A stretch of DNA of 64,000 nucleotides, taken from the NCBI GenBank assembly GCA_964035545.1, contig OZ037765.1, forward strand, positions 5,964,698 through 6,028,697, written 5' to 3'. The stretch is from Bugula neritina. Its lineage: Eukaryota; Bryozoa; Gymnolaemata; Cheilostomatida; Bugulidae. Each line of letters begins with the position of its first letter. Within the stretch, counting starts at the first letter, position 1. The translations under genes were made by a program, and so were the position numbers. Positions 53,201 to 59,094 of this stretch are shown here, piece by piece. The notes beneath the pieces are model-generated. The model ran no database searches. It was not told the origin of the DNA and worked only from the letters and a program-made list of their open reading frames with translations.

Positions 53201-56102
53201 TTGAATTTTGATCTCAATGCATCTTAAAGGCTCAATAAGAAGGCAATTATTTATTTTTTTTTAAATTTTAAACTTGATTTTCAAACTTTTTTGCTGTTAT
53301 ATTACAGCTTACTCACCATTCATGATGCATTGTGTTGGTAAATGCTAGTCACCATGTTTATCCAGTAGCCTAGAGTGTTTAGTCGCAGTAATTTATGTTT
53401 CGAATGAGCTTAATCTATTATTCTAGAGAGTTGGTTTACTTTAGAACAATATTTCAAACTAAATTTTCATGTTCACTTATGTGTTGGTTAAACTTGCTGT
53501 CTTTAAAAATGTTGCTAAAGACTTTTCTGTAATAATTTACACTATTTAATAACCTTTAGTTCTGTCAAGCTAACCGTGTTATAGAGGCTATAGTTATTGT
53601 CTGTTATGTTTACTCTAGCTCCTTGAGGACGGGAAATGTGTTCCAATTTCTGAGTGCCACTGTTACTGGGATCCCAACCGCTTCATCGGAATTCCCCAAT
53701 TAACCGATGAGCAGGGAAATCTCAAAGAGAGGTTTGAAAATGGAGAAATCTTCCGACATGAGTGCAATGTATGGTGAGTAGATAAATACATATTGAATGC
53801 AGGTTCTTATTGTTGGAAGGGTTTAAAGCTGTTATCTTAGCCTAAAGAAAGAGTAAGTGTATAAAGTAAATTTAAATGCTCTTTACTTCATATAAAATGG
53901 TTTGTTTTGTTTGCAGTACTTGTGTGGAGGGGTTGTTTGAATGTACAGAAGAGGAGTGTGACAAGGACTGTGAAATCAGTGAATACATTCCTGGGAACTG
54001 CTCAGTGACCTGTGGCTTTGGAACTGTTATTGAGAAAGCGGAGATTAAAGTTCAACCGGAATACAATGGCCGACCATGCCCTCCTCTAGAGAGAGAGGGA
54101 GGGGAGTGCTATGCTGGAGATTGTGGTTAGTTGAAATGAAAAAATATGCAAAGTTTTTCTCTTTGATTTTTTGTAATTTGTGAAAGAACAGCTTGTTTCA
54201 GCATTATACAATTGTTTTTCAAAACAATTATTGTTAGTTTTTTAGTTTATATTTAATGAAGTTGAAGATGCACTAAAAATGTACATATGTGAATATTGTA
54301 GAATGTGGAGAGAATGAAGTATATACTAACACTACTGAGTGTGAGCATAGATGTGAGCATTTGAATGGTGAGCTGATAAAAACAGAGGCGTGCATTATGA
54401 AAACCAACGACTGCTATTGTAAGCCCAACACATACAGGAATGCATCTGGAATTTGCGTCTCTGCAGAAGAATGCGGTTGTGTCACTCTGGAAGGAATTAA
54501 AAAGGTGACATTCACTGATGTTATGTTGTATCATACTAGTTGCTGAATCTTTGACTAAAAGCTAACCAACACACAATAGTATGTCTTGTTGGAAGATTTT
54601 CTACATAGAATGGTGATTCTGTAACATTCGCAGTATGAATACTAAGATTGTACTTTATACAGTTCATAATTGATATTAAATTAAAATTTATGTAATGGAT
54701 TTAATTGTTTAACAGCATTTAACATTTGATTTTTGTTGTAAAATTTAAAGAAAAACTTAAAATGGTTTTAGCTGCTAGCAAGTTGGAAGTCAACATGAGA
54801 TTAGGTTTTATAGATTCGTGTATATGAATTATTGATATACACTACTTATAATTATGCAATGTTGTGCTTTTACTAGTTTATTGTAGGCTAAAATAATAAA
54901 CTGGGCATATTTGCTTTAGGTTGGGGAACAGTGGCCCTCCCTAACCAAGGAGTGTGAGACATGTGAGTGTAGACTGGGTGACAGTGAGCCATTCTGCTCG
55001 GCTGACTGCAAGGAGGTTCCTGAAGTTGACGAGATGCATACTTTGGAATATTTGCCTGGAGAATGCTGCCCTATTATTGTTCCACGCAATGGTTAGTGCT
55101 GACCTATAAACAGGCTGTAGATTAGCATACATTCTGCAGTTTGAAATATCTCATGATCTTATTAATGGTTGGTCTAAATTAGTTTGCTGAACAATTTCAT
55201 CGCCAGCTCATAAGAATTTTCAAAAAGTCATTTACTGAAGCTTAAAGTTGAAGGTGAATTGAAAAGTTTTCAAAGTTGATTTTAATCCGACTGTAAGAGT
55301 TTTTATAATTGTAAGAATGTTTATTTGCGCAATTGAAATCTATCTAAGCTTTTATGTAAAAATACTATTTGCATGTTAGAAGTAAAATATATAACTATGA
55401 ACATTTTTATTCTCAAAGGAAAACCTGCACTTTCAATTTGAATTAAACTCAAAGGAACTTTGCTCAACAAATTAAACTAATAAACAGGCAGCTGTTAAGT
55501 TGAAAGTGTTGTTTACTTTTATAATATGTTATACCAGAATCAACCTGTCAACTGAAAAGAAGAATGGAACTTCTCTCTGATGGTAAGGGGTGCGTGTCAC
55601 GAAGTGCTGTCGAGTTGACTTGGTGTGCCGGACATTGTGGTGAATCAAAGGATGTACCAGAGCTGGTTGCCTCTCAGGGAGAAGTCTATAGTACCAACAC
55701 TTGTAAATGCTGCACAGGAGAACCAGGTTAGCATTGATATTCAGCTGTGTCATCATCATGTGTTCATTCCTAACTTGTTACAACGTTAGCTGTAAATATA
55801 ATCTGCCATATCAAGTTATAAATGCAGACAAATAAGACTTGATCCTTTTTCAAAGACATGCTTTACTAACTAGCAACTTATGAGCAGATAGTATTGATTT
55901 GTCAAAACTGTTATACATTCCTGTAAAGCTAATTAAAAAAATGCATGTGTTTTAATATTCATGTCAACTACTTTTCAGAGATAAATAAAGTTTGAAATAT
56001 ATGATTGTAGAGACTAAAAAGGTGGTAGCTGACTGCGGAGATACCAGCAGAACCATGTATTACTCCCAGTTCAAGAGCTGTATTTGTAATACATGTGCAT
56101 AG
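6894..56102 (+). CDS. SSPO: Giant SCO-spondin-like secreted glycoprotein (69 exons, ~8,502 aa); whole-gene entry
   Basis: SCO-spondin is a giant secreted matrix glycoprotein; in chordates it polymerises into Reissner's fibre. The assignment rests on domain order: signal peptide, EMI, three VWD-C8-TIL assemblies, an LDLa array, a central domain region, then thrombospondin type 1 repeats alternating with TIL/VWC modules, and a C-terminal cystine knot. No other known family has this combination. I placed 69 exons with GT-AG junctions; they total 25,509 nt, exactly 8,503 codons including TAG at 56100-56102. Most extracellular modules sit on symmetrical phase 1-1 exons. Oddities are an EGF and a TB-like module after EMI, and replacement of the single central discoidin domain by about 30 copies of a two-Cys domain, 26 of them in one exon of 14,521 bases. 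Exon coordinates and domains are given block by block in the following entries. AATAAA at 56777-56782 is a candidate poly(A) signal. Function in this species is inferred. Confidence 0.88.
8491..11670 (+). CDS. SSPO-like exons 6-12: first VWD-C8-TIL assembly
   Basis: Exons are 8491-8705, 8881-8998, 9345-9521, 9839-9924, 10307-10420, 10889-11054 and 11430-11670 (residues ~200-571). VWD1 opens with [17 protein letters not shown] and carries GMCGNNDGN, the equivalent of the calcium-binding GLCGNFDG loop of von Willebrand factor. C8 spans the end of exon 10 to exon 11 (cysteines in [11 protein letters not shown] and YAHLC). The TIL module in exon 12 has [18 protein letters not shown] and ends GCND with the next Cys codon split by a phase-2 intron (TG|T). 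The exon 6 start is ambiguous. An acceptor at 8513-8514 would remove 24 nt in frame, so the spliced start could be 8515. These assemblies in von Willebrand factor and gel-forming mucins drive disulfide polymerisation. Confidence 0.87.
10754..10870. repeat. Degenerate tandem repeat (CCTGCCAAYA-type) in intron 10
   Basis: About ten imperfect copies of a short unit around CCTGCCAACA / TCCTGCCAATA lie end to end, stopping just before the exon 11 acceptor at 10888. The repeat is pyrimidine-rich, so it may supply part of the polypyrimidine tract. The open frame through it is a shadow and not a gene. Confidence 0.7.
12022..14835 (+). CDS. SSPO-like exons 13-18: second VWD-C8-TIL assembly
   Basis: Exons are 12022-12163, 12387-12530, 12998-13177, 13444-13617, 13959-14193 and 14586-14835 (residues ~572-946). 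Exon 13 starts by completing the split cysteine, giving a C-E-C ... NC VWC/E-type segment, then VWD2 ([19 protein letters not shown]). The loop equivalent to GLCGNFDG is degenerate here ([13 protein letters not shown]), so calcium binding may be weakened. C8 lies in exon 17 ([12 protein letters not shown] ... CMRDYC). TIL follows in exon 18 ([12 protein letters not shown]) and ends NCAN followed by another Cys codon split TG|C. A tandem duplication copies the exon 14 donor (12531 and 12601). Introns hold no other genes; one includes a G run and tRNA-like motifs near 14240-14365. Confidence 0.87.
12515..12654 (+). repeat. 70-bp tandem duplication spanning the exon 14 donor
   Basis: The last bases of exon 14 (AGAGCAG) and the donor GTAACT at 12531 recur exactly 70 bases downstream at 12601, with the intervening sequence nearly identical (copies about 12515-12584 and 12586-12654). 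Each copy also holds a second internal GGGTAACTCCTATTAGAG motif. Using the second donor would add 70 nt and shift the frame, so the first donor is the productive one. Confidence 0.85.
15010..18685 (+). CDS. SSPO-like exons 19-27: TIL, then third VWD-C8-TIL assembly
   Basis: Exons are 15010-15208, 15526-15617, 15786-15996, 16459-16639, 17086-17309, 17594-17736, 18062-18171, 18347-18496 and 18592-18685 (residues ~947-1414). Exons 19-20 encode a second TIL plus its E-type tail ([21 protein letters not shown]). VWD3 is the most canonical, with [15 protein letters not shown] and [15 protein letters not shown]8-3 is split over exons 24-25, and TIL-3 is in exon 26 ([13 protein letters not shown]). 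At the exon 20/21 junction the usual split Cys codon reads TA|T (Tyr) instead of TG|T, so one expected disulfide partner is missing before VWD3. The exon 21 donor is repeated downstream, and a CA-rich tract follows the exon 24 donor. Confidence 0.87.
15980..16063 (+). repeat. Short tandem repeat copying the exon 21 donor
   Basis: The exon 21 end TTACCTGTACAAAG followed by GTGAGT (intron from 15997) is repeated with donors at 16035 and 16059, and one further partial copy lies between. Extensions to these decoys would be 38 or 62 nt, both out of frame. Confidence 0.85.
17751..17848. repeat. CA/GACA-rich microsatellite in intron 24
   Basis: The run is about 98 bases of interrupted ACACAC, ACGACACG and ACATGACAC units beginning about 15 bases after the exon 24 donor. 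Open frames on the minus strand here (Cys/Val repeats) are by-products of the repeat. Confidence 0.85.
19027..19680. repeat. 18-bp minisatellite in intron 27, about 36 copies
   Basis: The unit is close to CTCCACCTGTCACCCTGA, repeated head to tail with scattered substitutions. Because 18 is a multiple of three and the unit has few stop codons, a reading frame of about 260 codons stays open on both strands. Neither frame has a start context, domain or splice support; the flanking exons 27 and 28 join in frame (split Cys codon TG|T) without it. The composition is strongly strand-asymmetric (C-rich on plus). Confidence 0.92.
19803..22158 (+). CDS. SSPO-like exons 28-33: six LDL-receptor class A modules
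   Basis: Exons are 19803-19963, 20156-20272, 20616-20738, 21372-21500, 21749-21865 and 22042-22158 (residues ~1415-1669), one LDLa each, all ending in phase 1. Calcium-binding ends are visible in every copy, for example [30 protein letters not shown] and CSQGEDEIC. The fifth copy is atypical ([14 protein letters not shown]) with closely spaced cysteines. Exon 28 first completes a split Cys and a short VWC-like tail ([15 protein letters not shown]). LDLa arrays in SCO-spondin are thought to bind lipoproteins or ligands; that role here is inferred. Exon 31 may alternatively start 6 nt later in frame. The introns contain no other genes; the 20739-21371 intron ends in a 13-bp tandem repeat. Confidence 0.9.
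21283..21351. repeat. 13-bp tandem repeat (ATAGTTTGTATGT), about 5 copies
   Basis: There are five near-perfect copies ending about 20 bases before the exon 31 acceptor. The repeat lies where the branch point and polypyrimidine tract would be expected. Confidence 0.85.
22456..25698 (+). CDS. SSPO-like exons 34-39: mucin-like linker and diverged founder copies M1, M2, M3 of the two-Cys domain
   Basis: Exons are 22456-22691, 22825-23052, 23448-23954, 24122-24236, 24512-24639 and 25471-25698 (residues ~1670-2150). Exon 34 begins with about 55 residues rich in Thr, Ser and Pro, a likely O-glycosylated stalk. Then come diverged copies of the domain amplified in exon 40: M1 (starts CDPVNGM, ends IEACFEH), M2 (starts CVMVDGM, ends SVTGCFEE) and M3 (starts CEPVAGM, ends ECFACYEP, finished in exon 40). 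Shared landmarks are a Cys start, an I/L-rich then [H/N]VSSG segment, LRP, a Trp about ten residues on, YVKS/YVEK before a hydrophobic strand, and a final Cys. M1 and M3 each carry two phase-0 introns at equivalent points, and their middle exons are both 228 nt. M2 keeps only the second. I do not recognise the family with certainty. Confidence 0.82.
25866..40386 (+). CDS. SSPO-like exon 40: 14,521-base exon encoding 26 tandem 183-aa domain-linker units
   Basis: This single exon (acceptor TTGCAG before 25866, donor GTTTGT at 40387) encodes about 4,840 residues (2151-6990), 57% of the protein, with no stop or frameshift. It finishes M3 (to about 26000), adds a short linker, then runs 26 units of 183 aa. 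Within a unit, residues 1-141 run from Cys to Cys ([13 protein letters not shown] ... VQLDVFAC), and 142-183 form a Ser/Thr/Pro linker ([22 protein letters not shown]) expected to be O-glycosylated. The domain is predicted mostly beta, with acidic loops, alternating hydrophobics ([34 protein letters not shown]) and just two cysteines, probably one disulfide tying its ends. Length, terminal Cys pair and position after the LDLa array suggest a diverged discoidin-like (F5/8C) fold; this is inference. The last unit passes into a unique Ser/Thr linker and the start of M30 (CIVHN). Confidence 0.9.
26070..40289 (+). repeat. Coding macrosatellite: 26 x 549-bp tandem array
   Basis: Unit starts, taken at the first Cys codon, fall at 26070 + 549n for n = 0 to 25 without any indel; the last starts at 39795 and its linker is replaced after about 495 bases. 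The copies are very similar and most differences recur as linked blocks. Unit 1 is the most divergent ([14 protein letters not shown]), as expected at an array edge. Three head variants are present: AMKD..TYRIE (12 units, counting unit 1 and the GMKD hybrid unit 26), GMKD..NNRIE (10) and GMKD..TDRIDT (4). Higher-order duplications are visible: units 4-5 = 6-7, 12-13 = 14-15, 20-22 = 23-25. The antisense strand is also largely open, but only because of the repeat. Confidence 0.97.
40734..42254 (+). CDS. SSPO-like exons 41-43: diverged downstream domain copy M30 and a Cys-containing transition segment
   Basis: Exons are 40734-40957, 41064-41235 and 42074-42254 (residues ~6991-7182). M30 starts in exon 40 (CIVHN) and runs [18 protein letters not shown] ... 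DDWVSP ... LYVSHVGVF ... FKLAIFAC, the same landmarks as the array domain, but strongly diverged. It has one phase-0 intron at the second founder position and lacks the first. A short Pro/Thr/Ser linker follows. Exon 43 ([10 protein letters not shown] ... SILKCEQ, then a split Cys) begins like another copy but is short and ends as a VWC-type CxxC; I cannot place it in a family. The 41236-42073 intron is T-rich and I see nothing else in it. Confidence 0.75.
42717..46361 (+). CDS. SSPO-like exons 44-50: TSP1 repeats 1-3 with a TIL/VWC module
   Basis: Exons are 42717-42913, 43044-43199, 43424-43664, 44077-44129, 45071-45149, 45873-46031 and 46312-46361 (residues ~7183-7494). TSP1-1 has [19 protein letters not shown] and TSP1-2 has [17 protein letters not shown], both with the WxxW motif that is C-mannosylated in this family. 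Exon 46 is a TIL ([12 protein letters not shown] ... CQPGCHC) ending in CDI plus a split Cys (TG|T) completed by exon 47, a 53-base micro-exon. TSP1-3 is itself split over exons 48-49 by a phase-2 intron, unlike its neighbours, and is followed by a VWC-like tail across exons 49-50 ([13 protein letters not shown]). Exon 50 is only 50 bases. A 21-base poly-C tract lies in the 44130-45070 intron; other introns look empty. Confidence 0.84.
44861..44881. repeat. Poly-C tract of 21 bases in intron 47
   Basis: This is an uninterrupted C21 run in otherwise AT-rich intron DNA. The opposite strand is G21, able in principle to form a quadruplex. Tract length from sequencing may be approximate. Confidence 0.9.
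47012..49260 (+). CDS. SSPO-like exons 51-56: TSP1 repeats 4-6, TIL and VWC-like module
   Basis: Exons are 47012-47188, 47509-47676, 47800-47967, 48070-48203, 48606-48745 and 49199-49260 (residues ~7495-7777). TSP1-4 ([15 protein letters not shown]), TSP1-5 ([15 protein letters not shown]) and TSP1-6 ([14 protein letters not shown]) are single exons; exons 52 and 53 are both exactly 168 nt with phase 1-1. TSP1-5 lacks the usual second Trp. TIL lies in exons 54-55 ([12 protein letters not shown] ... [18 protein letters not shown]) and ends in ACYT plus a split Cys (TG|T) completed by exon 56 ([14 protein letters not shown]). N-glycosylation sequons occur (NNT, NCT, NST). Confidence 0.85.
49561..49626 (+). 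repeat. 33-bp tandem duplication copying the exon 57 acceptor
   Basis: ATCACTAGTATATAATTCTG followed by TACAGATGTTGGT occurs at 49561 and again at 49594. Only the downstream copy leads into the TSP1 frame. Splicing to the upstream AG (49584-49585) would insert 33 nt containing an in-frame TAA. Confidence 0.88.
49619..52772 (+). CDS. SSPO-like exons 57-62: TSP1 repeats 7-10 with a TIL/VWC module
   Basis: Exons are 49619-49825, 50399-50566, 50985-51143, 51546-51663, 51904-52112 and 52605-52772 (residues ~7778-8120). TSP1-7 in exon 57 keeps [10 protein letters not shown] but the rest is unusual: the CxxTCGxG core is replaced by [10 protein letters not shown] and extra CVC/CSC pairs are present. 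TSP1-8 ([14 protein letters not shown]), TSP1-9 ([17 protein letters not shown]) and TSP1-10 ([17 protein letters not shown]) are canonical, and exons 58 and 62 are again exactly 168 nt. Exon 59 is a TIL ([12 protein letters not shown]), and exon 60 its E-type tail ending CNL plus a split Cys. The exon 57 acceptor is duplicated 33 bases upstream. Intron 58 contains two diverged copies of a ~120-base sequence. Confidence 0.84.
53026..56102 (+). CDS. SSPO-like exons 63-69: TIL/VWC, degenerate TSP1-11, TIL, VWC and C-terminal cystine knot
   Basis: Exons are 53026-53153, 53619-53773, 53917-54125, 54302-54504, 54920-55091, 55538-55726 and 56011-56102 (residues ~8121-8502, stop TAG). Exons 63-64 are a TIL ([12 protein letters not shown] ... 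[16 protein letters not shown]) ending CNV plus a split Cys. Exon 65 completes a VWC-like piece and a degenerate TSP1 (CSVTCGFG kept, tryptophans lost). Exon 66 is the last TIL ([11 protein letters not shown]). Exon 67 is VWC-like ([10 protein letters not shown] ... GECCPI). Exons 68-69 form the CTCK ([17 protein letters not shown] ... CKCCTG ... CICNTCA), whose CxGxC knot ring is intact. In von Willebrand factor and mucins this module makes the first tail-to-tail dimers. The protein ends three residues after a Cys, with no anchor or membrane segment, as expected for a secreted polymer. Confidence 0.88.
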
Positions 56103-59094
56103 AGATTAGGCTGATGGCGTAACTGATCTATGAAAAGTTTTATTTTCTCATTATTATTTATATTTTCTTTATTTAGCTGAGAGCTATTTTTGTTGGGAAT
56201 GTCATGTATTATTAGACAGCTAGTAATTATATCAAAGACTCTTCTAAAATGGTGAAATATTGAAGTGAATAATGTTGCTATACTGATGCTGGGAGCAAAA
56301 GATGTTAGCAACGATGGAAGATATATTTTATTCTAATAATATTTATAGGATTATATGCTAACTATATTTTATGCAGTAGGACAGAGTATATTATGATACT
56401 AAAATTAGCTTTTGTATGGTTGGAATAAGAATGGAAGCTAGAAACATTTTATGCTAACTGTTTGAGCTTACAACAGTACGGAGAATGAGATGGGAAAGCT
56501 AGTTTTTGTGGATGTAGTCTATGCATCTGTCATTATTTAGTTCAAATACAATGTTATTGAAATGCATCACAATATTATATATATATAAACTTATATTATA
56601 CTGCACAGTATGATAATAGTTTCGACATACATAAATATACCACAAAAAATAATGCTTGTAAAATGAAAAGTATAAAATACTATAACAAAGTGACAGAGAG
56701 ATATTTGAGCCAATCTAATTGTTTAAGCATAAACGTCTTTTATTTCATAACATTCGGAGTTCAATCTGATTCAACAAATAAACCAAATAATTTTTAATTA
56801 GATCGAAACCATGTTTTTTATCACAGTAATTCTCTAATCCTCAAGCAATATAAAATGTAATTCATGTGATTTCATTTAGACTACATATACTTGTTATGCA
56901 GCTCCTTTCAGAGTTATCATATTAACCTGTATTTACTTGTATCCTACTCTTCTTGACTTGAAAGAGTGAGCTAAGGGGAGAAAGCCACTGTCTTATGTAA
57001 TGTAGCATGCATTATTATTGTTGTTGACTGCTTTATGTTTATTATGCAAACCACAATATTGTTTTCTGAACATTCATGACTTGCTATGTCAAATGAGGAA
57101 GCAAATAATATGTACACCTTTGCTTCATGATGCATGCCAATGGTGTAGCTAATAACATAATTTCAAATTTTATGTTAAATGTAAAGTTCCGAAAATGGAA
57201 GAGAGTTGCTTCCATATTGTACTGGGGTATTTCTAAAAGAAAACTTAAAAATTAACAGTCATGCAAAACCATCTGAAGTATATCAATGGCTGTCTATTTG
57301 AAACAGTACTATATAGTCTAATATATTTGTTGCTGTTTTTATAGCCTTGCATAAATTTGTTACCATTAATTATTTTGATGGATGGCAAAATAGGATACAG
57401 GCAATTATAATATGGGTCTCCAAGTTACAATCAGTAAGTGGAACTGATGCCATGCAATGCTCTTTATTTTTTCAAATTTTGTTTTGAATAAAGCGATGTA
57501 TTTCTGCCCAAATATTTTTATTTATAGTTCTACAAGCATATTGAACACTGTCAGCTAAATTAAATTTAGTGGTTTGTTGCTTTTTCACAAAATTAGGATT
57601 TATAACCCATTTTCTAAAGAGGGCATACTTCTTGCTGAGATTTTTCACCAGTACTTGGCTCTTTTCTCCATTTTTTTCCCTCTTTTTTTGTATTGGCTTT
57701 AATTGTGGCAGGTTTTAATTCAGTATAAATTATACTGTATATACTGCATTGAAACTAGTGGACAAAAAGTGATTTTAGATTTACATTATTATTATTGTGT
57801 TGAAAAAAAACCAGCATGAAGCAAAAATGTTGAAGTTGTCATCTCAAAATTAGTTTTGTTAGAGAGAAGATAACTTTTAGTATAAAATAAAAGCTTTCGC
57901 AGATGAGATGTGTTTTTCGTTGGTTTGATGGTTTAACAAGTAGTAGTAACGATGCTCAGATGGCCTACTTCTTCTGCATAGTACACTACAATTACAATAA
58001 CGGTGATAGCAAATCCTCACTTTTATTACTACTAGTACCATCAGCATCGTTGTGATGATACAAACTTATGATAATATTTATTAGTTTCTACGTCTAATGG
58101 TTGCCTCTTGCAAAGTCTGTGTAGGTATTAATAAATATTCCTAATAATTAAAACTTATGGCTAATAATTATTATTGATATTATAATTATTTAATTTTATA
58201 AAATTACTAAATAATATTTTAATTTATATTGGTATTATTAAATAATCTTAGTCTTACTATAAGTATAAATATAACAATACTCTATCTATTGCATTAAATT
58301 TGGTTTTACAACTTACAGTTGTCATACTAACCCACACAGTTATTCATATTCATATTGAGTTGCAGTTTGAGTTACACCTACAGTTACACTTACTGTTACT
58401 GTTAGTGCTAGGCCTAGTGTTAGTAAGTTAGTTTTACTGACTACAAATTTACTCTCATGTCTCACAGCTAATCTCAGACTGGTGTAACACTAACAGTACA
58501 GTAATGACTAATGACGATGAATAATGACTAATGTAAATGTAAAATTAAATTTGTAATATCAAGTCTAATAACTATGTATGCTATCAGTATCTATAGTGAT
58601 ACTCACTATGATTATGATACTGATGGTATATAAGTAAAACTGCAACATTAAGTTAATAAGTATAAGTAATTAAATAAGTTACTAAGAGTAATACTAAGAG
58701 TTAAAGTAAGCCCTAACTCTGAGAGTAACTGTAACTCAAACTGAAACTCAAACTGCAAATCAAAGTGTAAATAACATCTAAATAATACTAAATATAGTAA
58801 TATAAATATGCCAAGTTATAAATAATAATTATAGTAGTAATTGACTAGTAGTTAATTTAATGCTATTATTATTAAATTTAGCTATTACTATTATTGTTAT
58901 CTAGGTCACATGACCACACTCAATTATGTTATTTTTAATTGCGAAAATATAGATATATAATATTGTGAATCGTTCAATCACTTTTTAATTTTTGAGAACA
59001 AGTGCAACACAATAATATATATACTATGAAATTAATTTACTACATAATTAATGTTGACATGTTTTTTATCTTCAGGTAGAAAAATAAAACTAGT
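56103..59094. other. 3-kb intergenic region between the SCO-spondin-like gene and RSU1
   Basis: This region is very AT-rich. It should contain the giant gene's 3' UTR (AATAAA at 56777-56782 or 57487-57492) and the RSU1 promoter with a 5' UTR exon, which I could not place. The acceptor-like ATCTTCAG at 59068-59075 suggests the RSU1 coding exon starts at 59076 after a leader intron. A simple-sequence and inverted-repeat segment lies at about 58355-58775. No coding exon, tRNA or rRNA is supported. Confidence 0.6.
58355..58775. repeat. Inverted-repeat, simple-sequence segment
   Basis: TTGCAGTTTGAGT near 58360 is matched in reverse complement by ACTCAAACTGCAA near 58748-58760, and shorter TTAC/GTAA-rich matches surround both arms. 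Inside, CTAGGCCTAG (about 58408) is a perfect palindrome, and ATCAGTATC / GATACTGAT (about 58580-58625) form a second smaller stem. It could be a decayed foldback or MITE-like element, or only low-complexity drift; I could not fix terminal repeats or target duplications. Confidence 0.35.
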
